Of a DNA stretch of 64,000 bases, positions 49,801 to 61,979 are shown in pieces. The DNA is taken from contig VIIQ02000579.1 of assembly GCA_007449985.2 (NCBI GenBank), forward strand, positions 186,001 through 250,000. Reading direction: 5' to 3'. The stretch's first letter is position 1, and each line of letters begins with the position of its first letter. A program made the translations under genes and the position numbers. The notes under the pieces are model-generated. The model saw only the letters and a program-made list of their open reading frames with translations. It was not told the origin of the DNA and ran no database searches. Source of the stretch: Desmodesmus armatus (taxonomy: Eukaryota; Chlorophyta; Chlorophyceae; Sphaeropleales; Scenedesmaceae).

Positions 49801-50067
49801 AGTCTACGGTCTGATCCCAGTGTGGGCGCCAGCAGCAGCTGCAGTGATGTCAGCTCCGAGCAGCCCCAGCAGCCACACACGCCACCGCCGCTGCCACAGC
49901 AGCAGCAGCAACAGCAGGGGTACGGGGCCCTGGGCACGCTGTCATGTGTGAAGGGGGCAGATGTTGGCGGTGTAATGGACAGCCGCTGCAGCTGTGACAC
50001 GACTGTGGTGGATGTTGACACACCAAGGCTGGGGCAGGACAGCAGTAGAGGTGGCTGCGAGTGTTGA
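46834..50067 (+). CDS. Unrecognised multi-exon protein with Gln/Ser-rich C-terminus (5' end unresolved)
   Basis: Four exons join in phase. 47294-47345 reads ADDVWQQIVFQWELATA, 47667-47734 reads AQDMQWIDTLDFFWDSLPDG, 48341-48469 reads LTAREKRQIASALKLVVRQ and onward, and 48724-50067 runs to the TGA. All introns are GT-AG. An earlier candidate exon ends at 47117 with a strong GTAAGT donor (reading LTRRLLSRAWPGWRPS), but it does not join 47294 in phase, so an exon is missing between. After a charged helical part (TQQHLEQLAQQRLDEMRT) the protein is low-complexity Gln/Ser/Gly/Ala, probably disordered. I recognise no family; the Trp-rich segment followed by a long charged helix suggests a binding or scaffold protein, which is only a guess. 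A decayed second copy of the 48341 exon lies just upstream, and a second copy of the 3' end lies just downstream. Confidence 0.6.
48209..48469 (+). repeat. Tandem exon duplication
   Basis: The exon at 48341-48469 has a sister at 48209-48284 with the same acceptor (TCTGCAG) and a near-identical start reading LTASEKHQIASALKLVVHQ. Offset is 132 bases, and the pyrimidine-rich intron between them (built on 'CTCACTCCTT') is duplicated too. The first copy stops matching after 'DLY' and has no GT donor at the matching place, so it is probably skipped. Confidence 0.85.
48492..48554. repeat. 13-base tandem repeat, ~5 units
   Basis: Unit CACTGCTGCCAGT repeated almost perfectly, in the intron after the 48341 exon. 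Too short and without spacers to be anything but a minisatellite. Confidence 0.9.
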
Positions 50068-50360
50068 TGGTTTGAGAGTGCTTGTGGGGTCACATCCCAA
50101 TGTGGGCAGCAGCAGCAGCAGCAGCAACTGCAGTGATGACAGGTCTGAGCAATCCCAGCAGCCGCACACATTATCGCTGCTGCCACGGCAGCAGCAGCAG
50201 CAGCAAGGGTTTCGGGGCGCTGGGTGGGCTGTCGGGTGGAAGGGGGCGGACAGCCGCTGTAGCTGTGACACGACTGCTGCGGATGTCGGCACACCAAGGC
50301 TAGGGCAGGACAGCAGGAGAGGTGGCTGCAAGTGATGATGGGTTGAGAGTGCATGTCGCA
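49812..50360 (+). repeat. Tandem duplication of the gene's 3' end (~280-base unit)
   Basis: Unit 1 (about 49812-50088) covers the last ~85 codons and the stop of the Gln/Ser-rich gene. Unit 2 (about 50092-50360) repeats it with an offset of 280 bases and scattered changes. Both contain the Ser/Gln block, a 'SRCSCDTT'-type segment and the words before the stop. Unit 2 lies wholly downstream of the stop codon, so it is probably untranslated. Confidence 0.85.
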
Positions 50361-53300
50361 TTCCACAAGGGATCTAGCAGCAGATGAAGGACATGTGTGC
50401 ATGGGTAGGCTTTACACTGGGAGTTGCATGGCTGCCCTGTACCGTACCGTACTGTACTGTGCGGTACTGTACTGTACTGCCAGCACCGTGTGGTGCACAA
50501 TGCGGCTGTGGTTGTGAGTGTGGCAGTGCATGTTGGTTGTGCTGATTCATCGAACTGATTGATGCGCTGATCGACACACAAGGCAAGGCGGTGTGTGTTA
50601 CTCTTTTTTGGTGGGCATAGGATACCGGGGCGCTGTGCTCCACTCTCCCCACTCTCACCTGGTTGCTTGGTGGCAAACTCTGCCACAAACCCTGATCTTC
50701 AATCACCACACCACATAGTGCTTGGTGTGTAGGGCGCCAGCGCTGTCTTTGCAACTGCAGGAGTTCTTGTGCAATTTGCTGTGGGATGCATCCCAGCCTA
50801 GGTCTAGGCCCTAGGGAGCCCGAGGGAACCGTGGTTGAGTGGATGTGCACCCATCCAGCTGACTAGCTGACTGCTTCATAGATAGCAGTTTCCCGCTCAT
50901 CTCTCCAGTTGAACTGCCCTGAGGTGCACCCCAGTTTAGGAGCATGAGGGAGTAGTTGCGTTCAGTTTGTTGTTTCAGTTGGCAGCCAGCTGACTGTTTT
51001 TTTCTTTTGCTGTTTCTCGCTCATCCCTCCAGTTGAGGTTGGCCCAGGCCCATGACAGCTGCCAGGCAGCAGTTGGCAACTGCCAGATAGTTGAGGACAG
51101 GGCAGTACCTCCTGCCGTTGGACCAAACCTGTTGCCATGTGCCACACTTGAGTGGCTGTCAGTTGTCAACTTGAGTGACTGTGTGATAGGCATTGAATGT
51201 CTTGCACTGTCTGCAAGAGACTGCCACTGTGTGCATGCAGCCCCGTTGTATCTGTTGTGTGTTGGGAGTGGTACCGTGTGTGCGGCTTGTGTCAGTTGTG
51301 CATGCGGGCAGGTGTAGCTGTTGTATGTTATTGACATCGTAAGCTGATTCAGAGGGTCAGCGGCACAAACTTGGTGTGGTCACTACTCAGCAGTTGGGCC
51401 AACTGCAATGTTGCTTGACTGTGTGTAACAGTCACACTCGGGTGTGTGGCAGGGAGCAGAGTAGTGCATCTGTACCATCGAGACACGTGCATGGTTTGGG
51501 TAGCATGAACTGGAGCCCCACACCGAGTCGGCTCCGCCAGTGCCCTTGCAAGGTGCTTGCAAGTCACAGCTGTAGAGTGGTCGTGGTCTGGTCGTAAGTG
51601 TGCGTGTATTGGCACATGCATTCGTAAGGGTTCAAGATCATATGTGTGTCAGCATAGGGCATACATGTATCTCGTGCAGGCAGGTAGTGTGTGTGCGTGT
51701 GGTGTGCAGAAGAGCCCGAGGCTTGAGTGGTGTGTGGAGTAGTTATGAGGCAGGTTTAGGTGTGTGAGCGTGTCAGGCTGGCAGATGAGATGCATCTCTC
51801 ATATCTTCTGCATGTGCAGCAGCAGCACCGCTGGGTGTGGGTCCTAACAGCAGGCGTCCCCAGCACTGGTCGGTTCATGCTGCCGCAGTGCTTTCCCTAT
51901 TGTGACATGGCCAGAACGGAGCTGGATCCATGCTGCATTGGGTGGCAATTGGAAAGTGCTGCATTCTTGTGAGGACTATACTTATTACAGCAGCTGTACA
52001 GTAGCATGACAGGCTTAGCAAGCTCCACCTGTCTACTACACACCAGTGGTGCTACAGCTGCAGCCTACCATGCCAGCCAACACATCAACAACAACAACAA
52101 CAACACCCTGAAATAGGCTGGGGCAGACCAACCGCTGTCCACTGCGGCAATACAACCCCTCAACATTGCTGATTGCACTGGATGTTGTGCCACTGGCCAC
52201 TGTGCCACTGGCCAGCCCAGAAAAGGAAAGGGCCAGAGCCATGTGTGCAGGTGCACAGGCACACAAGCCTGCTGTCAACTTTGCTGGATGGAAGCTGCGC
52301 AAGAGTGAGCGCCCCTTTAAGCGCACCAGATCATGACCCAGACTGAGCCTACAACCCCAAAATTTCAACGTTGCAGCACAATGTCAGCAACCGTTAGCAA
52401 CTGTCAGGAATAAATCACTCATCCTTGCAACCTGCGATGCACCCACAACCACACCACATGCACAACACCACATAGACGCCAGAGCAGTGATCACTGCTTT
52501 CAACAATACCAAGCAAGCCTCATGCGGTCTCAGGGAACCCATTCACACCGCGCCACGCCAGCCAGCCGCCATATAAGCCACCAACCCCTAGCATTGACCC
52601 TGTCAACACCTGTCAACACATGCTGCCTGTAATGCTGCGCCTTGCTACCAGTGCTGAGTGGGCCAGCCACGAGCAGTCAAACATACTATTAGTAATTGAA
52701 TGGGCACAGCGCGCCATGTGCAGTGAGAATGGCCTGCAAAGAAGTTGGCCGGGGCCACTGGCCAGCTGTTGGGCAGCATCCTTGCCAGAGCCGGTGCTTG
52801 ACAAGCTCATGCCTGGGTAGATTGCCTGCACAGCAGGGCACAACAATACAGTGCAGTACAGTACAGTAATTGCGGCAGGGATCCCAAACCTCAGCACTAG
52901 CCAGCAAGCCAAGGGCTCATGAGGGTGCCCCGAAGGCCTCGCCGTGCCCCAATTTTTTTTGGTAGGTACAGGGGGGGGCGGACCCCCACCGGCTGGCCAC
53001 ACACGCAACAGCCGATTAACCCAGCTGCCGGGAGCCCGAGGCAAAGCCTCACACCGATGGGAGACGCCTAACACCCCTAAGCCAGGAGGTGCCCAGCGCC
53101 CGGACCAAAAAAAGCATGGGAGTACCCCAGTTTCTCAGGTCAGGTGTGGGGGTAACAGAAAATCTCTCACCAAAGCCTGGCAGCGGCAGGCAGCAGGGAG
53201 TACTAGCTGCGTGATCTCATCCTGTGGTTTCTGAGCAGGTGCCACAACTGATACTCTGTTACAATCCCTGCCCATCCCTCACCCCAGCCCAGCAGCAGGC

Positions 53301-53447
53301 AGCAGGGAATGGCTCCCTGATCACCTTGGCGGGCTGCTGGGCAGCATGGTGGCCATATTTCGGAGCTAGGGTTTGAGGGGGTGAGGGATTAGGACATTAG
53401 GGTTTACCAACTGAAGTGGACCCCCACCCCTTGATGTTGCTGCCAGC
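50361..53447. other. Spacer with simple repeats, no resolved gene
   Basis: Contains GTAC-based repeats (50440-50480 'TACCGTACTGTACTG', 52850-52870), and a distinctive block at 52918-53120 listed separately. Open frames are short and unsupported. Confidence 0.4.
52918..53120. other. Compositionally odd block, possible mobile-element fragment
   Basis: A GC-rich stretch with a T8 tract, a G-run, 'AGGCCTCGCC' and 'GAGGCAAAGCCTC' (near-inverted words) and an A7 tract stands out from its surroundings and looks structured, as in a short non-autonomous element or a rearranged repeat. No copy elsewhere in the window and no flanking duplication was found. Confidence 0.25.
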
Positions 53448-55397
53448 TTACCGCCACTCCTCCAGTGCTGCAGCTGCCTGCTGTGCCACTTCAGGGTCAC
53501 TGTGGTCGAGGTGGTACCGCAGCACTTGGACCCAAACAGGCTCCTCATCAGGTTCCTGCAGACGCCACAGCACAATCCATGGCAAGGTAGAAGGGGGGGA
53601 GGGCGGGGGGGGGGGGGGGGGGGGGGGGGGGGGAAAGCGGGGGGGGGGGGGGGGAGAGCGGGTGAGGGGGGAAGGGACTCAGTTGGGTCATCCATATGGA
53701 ATCGACAGGCAAATCAGGCAGCATGAAAAACATCATGAGTGTACTTGTGCCGCATCTGCGGGCAGCCCCAGGCTTGGCAGTGCGGCACCTGACATGCTCG
53801 TAGAAAAGGTGTACCTCACAAACTAGGAGTTGTCAATAAGTAGTGCTCTGGCTGAAGCCGTCGACATCAAACATTCAATTGATGTTACACCTGTAGCTAT
53901 GAAGCTCAAGAGCCCATGAGGGGCTGCAGCACCCCTTGTGCCTTAGGCACGGTAGGCAGACAAAAAGACACAGAGCTAAACCAATCGGCGTGCTCACTCA
54001 CTCACCTCACAAATGATGCTGACCGAGTTCCGACCACCAGGAATCGAGCCAACAAAACCCAGCTGCTGCAGCTGCTTGAGCTGAGCCAGCTCAAAATACA
54101 GCCCCTCCTCTGCTTGATCTCGGCACCCGATTTGTAGCACCCCCAGCCAGCTCAGCCCCTGCAGTGCTGCTAGCAGCTCTCTGCTGCACTGCAGCTGCCT
54201 CATGTCCAAATACTGCAGGCCGGGGCAGCAGCTGACAAGGCGGCTGCCTTCAGGGGCTGGGGGAAGGTCGCAGCCCGGCGTGTACACCTCAACACTTGAG
54301 ATGTTAAGCTCCTGCAGGTGCGGCAGCTGCCTGCCTGCAGGGAAGACGTGCTGCCACGCGTGTGCTGTCAGGCTGCAGCGGTTGATGTCGAGGCACCGCA
54401 GCTTGCTGCTTGCTGTGAGCGCTGAGTAGGCTGCTGCAGGAGGGCCCCCTTGCTCCTCACCCTCTGAGAGATTATACTGGGCGTGCAAGCTAAGCTCCAG
54501 GGACAAGTACGTCAGCTGCTGCATGTGCTGGAGGTGGGACAGTAGCTGTGCCTCCTCTGCTGGCCCACCGTCCAGGTGACACGCGATCACTTCCAAGTGC
54601 TGCAGCAGGGTTTTGCCAGCCAGGACATCTGGCTCTACCTGCTCGCGCCCTGACAGCTCAAGGCGCGTGAGGCCCTGTGTGTCTGACAGCAAGCTGGCAG
54701 GGATGATGTCATCATCTGCTTCTATCGGCCCTAAGCGGAGGTCAACTAGCCGGGTCAAGGCCTGCAGGGGCTGCAGGACAGGGCTGCCGTCCACACCCCC
54801 TGCCACCTCTACCTCGAAAAGCTCGAGGTAGGTGAGCTGCTGCAGCTTGGCCAGCACGGCGGTTGAGATCTGTACCATATAGCTGTCACTCTTCTGACCT
54901 GTGGCCGAGACTCTGCTGATGCTGAGGTGCTCTAGGCCAGCAGGCAGCTCCGGAAGTGCTGCTGCTGGCGCAATTGCAGGGTTTAGCAGCTTGCAATCGC
55001 TGAGCCGCAGCTGCTTTAGGGTTGTTACCCTGAGAGCGTCCAGCACGGCTGTGAAGGTAAGGGATAAGCCCTCGAGCTGTAGGCTGTTCAGCTGCATCTT
55101 AGCAGGCAGCTGTTCGAAGAACACTGCATGTTCTCGTCCCTCAAGGATCATGTTCTGGACGTGATGGCCATGCTTGCTCATGTACAGCAGCACACTGTCG
55201 TACGAGTGCTGCTGCTGTTCAACAGCACCCGGGGTAATGACTGCGTGGATGCTGTGCAGCGCCTGCACTGCTGCCTGGTGCAGCCTGCTGTGGGACCTGG
55301 CGGCACTGAGCAAGGTGTGCTGGTCGTCGGCACAGCACTGCATCACTGCCAGTAGGCAGGAGTCTGGCAGCGCCAGCAGCAAGGGCTCACTGACCAT
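53448..55397 (-). CDS. F-box-like/leucine-rich-repeat protein (PVW last exon)
   Basis: Exon 1 (55397-54006) begins at an ATG preceded by CCACAG, a possible splice acceptor; an in-frame ATG 15 bases upstream (55412) is the alternative start. The N-terminus (LLLALPDSCLLAVMQCCADD, then Ser-Ala-Ala-Arg-Ser-His) is F-box-like. Leucine-rich repeats follow (LKQLRLSDCKLL, LEHLSISRV, LTYLELFEVEV, LTRLELSG, LQELNISSVEV). A GTGAGT donor at 54005 and a TGCAG acceptor ending at 53556 bound a phase-0 intron holding a long C-rich tract. Exon 2 (53555-53448, 35 residues) reads EPDEEPVWVQVLRYHLDH and then DPEVAQQAAAALEEW, like one armadillo-type repeat. Its nearest relative is the gene at 56401-58956. Predicted length ~499 residues, no frame break. 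A protein-binding adaptor by type; substrate unknown. Confidence 0.8.
53590..53660. repeat. Long G-rich tract (C-rich in the transcript)
   Basis: Almost pure G for ~65 bases on the plus strand, inside the intron of the minus-strand LRR gene, 35-105 bases before its 3' splice site. In the RNA this is a C tract. Length is likely unstable and hard to assemble. Confidence 0.85.
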
Positions 55398-55412
55398 CCT
55401 GTGGAGCAGCAC

Positions 55413-56400
55413 ACAATCAAGCAGGTGTACATGCCAGAAAGGGTTGCAGATGTATCATCAGTATGACTGAATCAACTGGTTATGCAAGGCGACAGCAGGA
55501 CTAGTTGCATGATCTAGCTCACCTGCCACCCGCAGGCAGCACAGGCCGCTCTGCGGCAAGGCGATTCATTTGGAAATAGGTTTTGACTAACTCCATGGAC
55601 ACAGGTTCGTGTGAAAAGAAAAGAACTAAAGACGGAAGATAATCAAGATACAGTTCAGGACGCAGTCAAAACACCTGTGGGGTGGCAGCACCCAGACCAC
55701 CCTGCTACCTCCTAGTCAACCATGTTATAAATTGACTGGCTCCGAGTCATGTCGGAGCTCTGCAGCGTCCACATCCAAGTCCACTCTTCATTCGCTGCTA
55801 GAATTGCAGACTCCAGTGCCGGTTTCGATTTGCGATCAAAGTCCAAAGTTTGACCTGGTGATCATGACCGGAGATCTACCGATATATCTTGCATGTATGC
55901 AAGCATGCTGCTGACCTTCAGGCTGAAGAAGACTTTGCATTTGTTCAAAGCTTGCACACCCCTCCAGTTACATAGTGCGCGCCTCCTGATGCCAGCATGA
56001 ACTTCAGGAGAGAAAAGGCAAAATTTGCAGGACAGCTTGACAACTCTGGACATTGGCCACCAAATTGACCTTGGGGTCGCATCTTATACAACACAGAACC
56101 AATTGAATGCACCACCAGCATGGTCTGCTGCTCAGCACAGCCTGTGCTGCTGAGCAGCCCAGAAGCCGGCATGTCTCAACAACAGCAACTCCACATCACC
56201 ACCCTTCAGCTCAGCATGGCATCAAAATGCTTTCGTTTGCTTTCACTGTATTGAGGGTCATGCTTCTGCCGCACACCGTGCCCAGCCTAGCAACAGCAGG
56301 GAGCTGCCTCCTAGGCCACGTGGCGTGCTGCTGGCGGTGACGTATCCTCCAGCCCCCTTGCACTGCCGCTGCTGCCAATGTGCTGCCACTCCTCTAGAGC
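55413..56400. other. Spacer between two LRR genes
   Basis: Should hold the promoter of the gene at 53448-55397 and the 3' untranslated region of the gene at 56401-58956. No coding signal. Confidence 0.45.
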
Positions 56401-58956
56401 TCAGCTGGCAGCTGCCTGCTGTGCCACCTCAGGGTCACTGTGATTGCGGAGGCGCTGCAGCACTTGGACCCACACAGGCTCGTCACCAGGGGCCTGCAAG
56501 CCACAGCAGTGAAAAAGGCAGGGTGCCAATTGGGCAAGCATCACAGGACAGGCAGCCGGACCTGCTTGGCAATCAACCACAACCGACTGACAAAGTGTGC
56601 CACAGCTGCAGCAGAGCTTGACTGGGCTCCTTCTAAGGAGTTGTGCAGAAAGGCATGGAAGTTCAAAACAGCCTCAAAGAAACACCAAGCTTGTTTGGCT
56701 TGGTGTTGCCCAACAGCCTCGCACTCAGCAGGCAAAGGACAACAGTTTTAGTAATCGGCTCACCTGATTAGTCAAGGTGACACCATCGTAATCCTCATTG
56801 ATGAGGCCTTCATACTCCAACCGAGTCAGCTGCTTCAGCTGTGCCAGCTGCAGCAGCAGTCCCTCTTCACTAGGGCACAAAACACCAAGATCCCTTAGCC
56901 CTGTCAGCTGACACACCGCCTTCAAACTTTGACGTGACTCCTCCATGTCGCCATGATGCCCCACCTTCAATCCCACAAGCCCGGTCAGCCCCTGCAGTGG
57001 GGCCAGGAGCCCCATGCTGAACCGACAGTGCTGCATGTTCAACACGCGCAGGGCAGGGCAGCAGCTGACAAGCCGGCTGCCTTCAAGCGGGGGTATGGTC
57101 AGGAAGGTCCCCACCCCAGCCTGAGGGGGTAAGGTTAGCATCCTCAGCAACCCCAGGCTGCTTTTGGGATACTGAACATGCGATATGTTGAGCTCCGTCA
57201 GGTGCGGCAGCTGCCTGCCTGTGGGCAATATGTGCTGCCAAGCACCAGCTGGCATGCGGCACATCGTGATGTCGAGGTGTTGTAGTGTGCTGCTTGCTGT
57301 CAGGGCTGCGTAGGCTTCTGCAGGAGGGCCGGCCGGCTGCTGCTCCTCCTCCTCCTCCTGCTGCTGCTCTTCCTCATCTTCTGAGGAGTCATTGGGTCCT
57401 TGGCCCATAAGGTGTGCTCCAAACTGAGGTGCGTCAGGTGCTGCATGTGCTGCAGGTGGGACAGCAGGACACTGTCTGTATCACCATGTTCGCCGTCGAT
57501 GCCACATGCATAGATGTAGCACCTGCATACAGACACACATACGGACACGTCACATACCTAGTGATCAAGCTCAGAGAGCTCAAGCCATTCCCTGATATTC
57601 CCTAGACAGGAACAGAAGCCAGAGAGAGCCCAAACATTGAGCCCAACAGCATCAAAGCAAATTAGGAAACCAAGCCAGATAGGCCGCCGCTCATGGCGCT
57701 CATGGCTGCTCATGGCTGCAGCAGGGACTTGCCAGCCAGTTTTCAGGCAGGCAATCAAGCCAGACAGAGGGAACCCAGCCAACGCGGCAAGCAAATTTCA
57801 GAGGCCGCCACTCGTAGTGTTGTTACTTTCACCTGTTGATGTTTAGGTGTTGCATCAGGGTCTTGCCAGCCAGGACATCTGCCTCCACCTCTGCATGGTC
57901 ACACATGTTGAGCTCCAGGCGAGTGAGCCCCTGTGTGCCAGACAGCATGCTGGCAGGGATCTTCGCGTAATCCACACTGCCCATAAGACTACTAGTTTCG
58001 GCCTCCACTGACACTAGCCGCAGGTCGACTAGCCGGGTCAAGGCCTGTAAGGGCTGCAGGGCGGGGCCTGCTTCCTCACAATCCTCACAGCCTGCATGCA
58101 CCAGACATTGTCAAGTGAAATGCGGACAGAAACAGCTTGGTTGGTGGTGAAATCGAAGCACAGGGACTCAGGCACCACTGGTGCTAGCACAAGCTGTCTC
58201 AAATACAGGAGCAAACAAGCAGCAAACATGCGGCCTGCATGTGACTTGCATGTTCATAGTATGCTAGCTACACATGCATCCTCAGTGCCTGACACACACA
58301 TGCACCTCCATGCCTAACACACATAGGGTACACACTTCAACAACTTCCACAGAGTCTGCTGCATCACCTGCCAAGCCAACCTTGACTAATTCAAGGTAGG
58401 TGAGTTGCTGCAGGCTGGCTAGTACGTCAGGAGGGACCTGTACCCGCCGCTTGGCAGTGGTGGTAACGTTTGTGATGCTGAGGTGCTCCAGCCCAGCAGG
58501 CAGCTGCGGCAGTGCTGCTGCTAGCGCTGCAGGGTTTAGCAGCTTGCAGTCGCTGAGCCGCAGCTGCTTGAGGGATGTTATCCCGGCGGCGTCCTGCAAG
58601 GCTTTGGAGCCGAGGCACAGGGCTGAAAGCTGCAGGCTGTGCAGTTGCAGGTTACTGGGAAGCTGGGCGAGAGACAGTATGTGATGCGGATCGCCTAGAT
58701 CGCCACCCTGGAGGATCACGGCTTGAACGTGATGGCTGTGCTTGTGCATGTACAGCAGCACGCTGTCGCGCTGCTGCTGTTGGGTCATGACTGCGTTGAT
58801 GCTACGGAGTATCTGCGCTGCTGCCGTGTGCAGTCTGCTGTGGGCCCTGGCGGCACTGAGCAAGCTGCGCTGGTCGTTGGAACAGTACTGCAGCACTTCC
58901 AGCAGGCATGCTTCTGGCAGCGCCAGCAGGAGGGATGGTGCTGACTCACTGTACAT
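56401..58956 (-). CDS. F-box-like/leucine-rich-repeat protein, four exons, one frame break
   Basis: Exon 1 (58956 to about 58330) starts at an ATG right after GATTTACAG, a good acceptor, suggesting a 5'-untranslated-region intron; an ATG at 58971 is the alternative. It opens LLLALPEACLLEVLQYCSND, like its neighbour at 53448-55397. Exon 2 is 58091-57833, exon 3 is 57522-56764 and exon 4 is 56493-56401, reading APGDEPVWVQVLQRLRNH and stopping at TGA shortly after AQQAAAS. Junctions 2/3 and 3/4 agree in phase; the exon 1 donor is uncertain (a GTACCC near 58327 fits). Near 57405 the frame jumps between LTHLSLEHTL and MGQGPNDSSEDEEEQQ; one more T in the TT run there would restore it. Exon 3 carries a Glu/Gln-rich insert. 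The neighbour has no introns 1 and 2, so these were gained here or lost there. Confidence 0.7.
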
Positions 58957-58971
58957 CCTGTAAATCAGCAA

Positions 58972-59482
58972 AGAGCATCAAAAATGCATGCAGGCATCAT
59001 CATCTGGCAAAGTGTGGTTTGCCGTGTGATGGGCGACCCACGTGTGCTTGGCCGAGCTTGCATTATGGTAGGCCTGTGAAGGTGGCCTGGGCTGCACCAT
59101 CTGAAACCATAATTAAGTTAGCACACTTATTTAGCAGGTTCCCTATCCCTGTCAAGCCCAGGTGGAAGCACAGGGTGTAGAAGCCCTGTCTTGAGAGGGG
59201 AGGGGGGTCACAACAAACAAGAACCCCAGTCTTGAGGCGACCAGGTATGGAATATAGAAGAAGCAATCGCCCTACAAATTGCAACGCACATATGAGCGAT
59301 GAACGATGCCAAGTTTGAATAGTGCTGATGAGTAATCGTGATCAAAACATCGGCCCCAACCTGCCCTCCTGTCTAGGTAGTACTTTCCACCGTGCTCAAG
59401 AAATCGTCAAACACATGATACATGAGTGCTCAGACACGGCATGTTGAGGGTGGGAATTCCTGTGAGCTGTGTCCTTGGATCC
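58972..59482. other. Divergent spacer between LRR and FHA genes
   Basis: The minus-strand LRR gene and the plus-strand FHA gene start on either side, so both promoters should lie in these ~510 bases. No defined element seen. Confidence 0.4.
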
Positions 59483-61871
59483 ATGCTGCTTTGGAGACTG
59501 TTGGGCGGAGGTGACGACCACGACTCCGATGAAGAACAATCACCAAAGGTTAGTCAATCTTAAAACGCAGCTGCCTTGGCCTCAGCACGACTAGGTCATT
59601 CTTAGGACTGCAGTTTGGTCCCGCTGACAACTGCTGTCTGTGCCTGCCTGCATCTGCCATCCCCACACTGCAGGACGAGGGGCCACACGACCAGAACCTC
59701 GTAGATGATAACAGTCCAGCGCATCTGTCACGATCAGCAACACCTGGTCCAGCACAGGCAGACAGCAGTGCTGTCTGGGCAGATGCCTCATCACAAAACG
59801 GTGCTGAGCCGGACTCCGAGGAAGAGCAGGGCGACGAGGCAGCATCTGCAGGACCCAGCAGCAGCCATCCACAGCAGCAGCACCACACCAGACCCCCGCA
59901 GCAGCCGCATGGCCTGACAAATAGCAGTAGCCGTGCCCAGTCAGGAGTCCGCTCAGACAGCTTCAGGAGTGCATGCAGCTTAGGGGACGATGCTGCATTT
60001 GCTGACGATGCATGCAGCACAAACAGCACCAGCACAACACAGCAGACCGCTGCTGCAGGCACTATCTTGCAGCAGCCCCAGCACAGCCAGCACATCCTGC
60101 AGGATGGCGCTCCTGCAGCCCCTGCTGGCCAGGCCAGCAGCAGTCTCAGTGGGTCTTCTTCACCAGGCAGCAAACAGCCAGGTGTCCTGCAGCAACAAGT
60201 AGCACAGCCTCAACAGCAACAGCAGCAGCAGCTGCCAGCAGTACCAGAGCATGACCCTCAGGCTCTGCAGGACCCGCAGCATAAGGCGACAGCCATTCTT
60301 GCCGAAAGTCAGCAGCAGGGTCAGCAGCGGCAGCAGCAGCCGAAGGAGGAGCTACAACACCAACCGCAACAGCGGCAGCAGCAGCAGGAAGGGTCCAGTG
60401 ACCAGCCAGGCCCCTCTCCTGAGGCCAGCCATGCCAGCCAGCTGAGCAGCTCCAGCAGCCTGGGTGACGAGCAGGTCACATTCCCGCCCATACAGCTGCC
60501 CCTAGCACTCAACAGCACAGCAGACAGCTGGCAGCACCACCCGCGACCTGCTGCTGCTGGTGGTGCTGGTGCTGACACCACCTCTCACAGCAGCACCAGC
60601 AGCAGAGGGGCTGTCACTTCAGCAGATGGTGGTGCTGCTGCTGCTGACGATCAGCCGCGTGCAAGCTGGCCAGGGGACGCGCAGTCACCTACACAGACTG
60701 CAGAGCTGCAGCAGCAGCAGCAGCAGGTGTCGCAGCAGCAGCAGCAGCAGCAGCAGCAGCTGGGACCGTGGCCAGTCAACCTTGCTGCTGCTGATGTTGA
60801 GGGCAGTGTCATGACAGAGCAGCGGTGGAGGAGCCTCTGCACTGTGGAGCACACACCACACCAGCAGCAGCAGCAGGAAGCAGCGGCAGCCACAGCAGCA
60901 CGGGCACCAACAGCTGACGAGCTCCTGTCACTGTCGGCAGCAGCAGCAGGGGGCTTGACATCACCAGCAGCAGCAGCAGCAGCAGGAGCAGCAGCAGCAG
61001 TAGGAGCAGCAGCAGCAGCGGAAGGGGCCGCTACGTCGCCAGCAGGGGCTGCTGCTGCTGGCGCTCGCAGTGGTGGGCGTGTCAGATCCAGCAGGGGCCC
61101 GCTGCTTGCCCGGCTACCCTCCGACATCGTCCCACCCCCTGCCTCAGCTGCCGGACAGCATAGGGCGGCTGACGGGGCCGCTGCTGCTGCTGGTGCTGGT
61201 GCTGGTGCTGCTGGTGCAGCAGTGGACGCGTCCGACACAAGCAGCAGCAGCAGTGGTGAAGGTGAGGGTGGCGCTGAGGAGGAAGCAGACAGCAGCAGCA
61301 GAAGCAGCAGCAGCAGTGGTGATGATCAAGCAGAGCAGCTGCTCGCCATCCCACTGCCACCACCACCGCCACCATCATCATCATCAGCAGCAGCAGCAGC
61401 AGCAGTAGCATCTGTGCAGGCTGTGCAAGTCCCCAGCCAGCCTCCCGTCAGCAGCAGCAGCAGCAGCAGTAGGGCCGTCCCCTTGAGCCACAGCCCTGAA
61501 TCCCCCTTTGCCTCTAGGAGCAGGCAGCAGGCAACACTAGCCAGCACCCAGCAGCAGCAGCAGCAGCAGGAGCAGCAGCAGCAGTCTGTTGACCCAGGTG
61601 GGTTGCCCCCACGCTCCCTCAGTAGCAGCAGCAGCAGCGGTGTGGTGCGTGCTGGCAGCAGCGGTGGTGGGGTGCAGCTGGGTGCGGGCCCTACTGCGAC
61701 CGGCCTGTCTCACTGGCCCAGCCTGCAGGGGTCAGGCAGACTGCCTGCTGCTCTCTCCCAGCAGCAGCAGCAGCAGCAGCCGCAGCAGCAGCAAGCAGAC
61801 AGCAGCAGTGGGGCTGGCGCTGCTGCTGGTAGTCTTTCTGACCGTAATGGTGATAGTTGTGAAGACCGTAC

Positions 61872-61912
<41 letters not shown>

Positions 61913-61935
61913 CGCGTGCGGAAACCATGCTGTCC

Positions 61936-61979
<44 letters not shown>

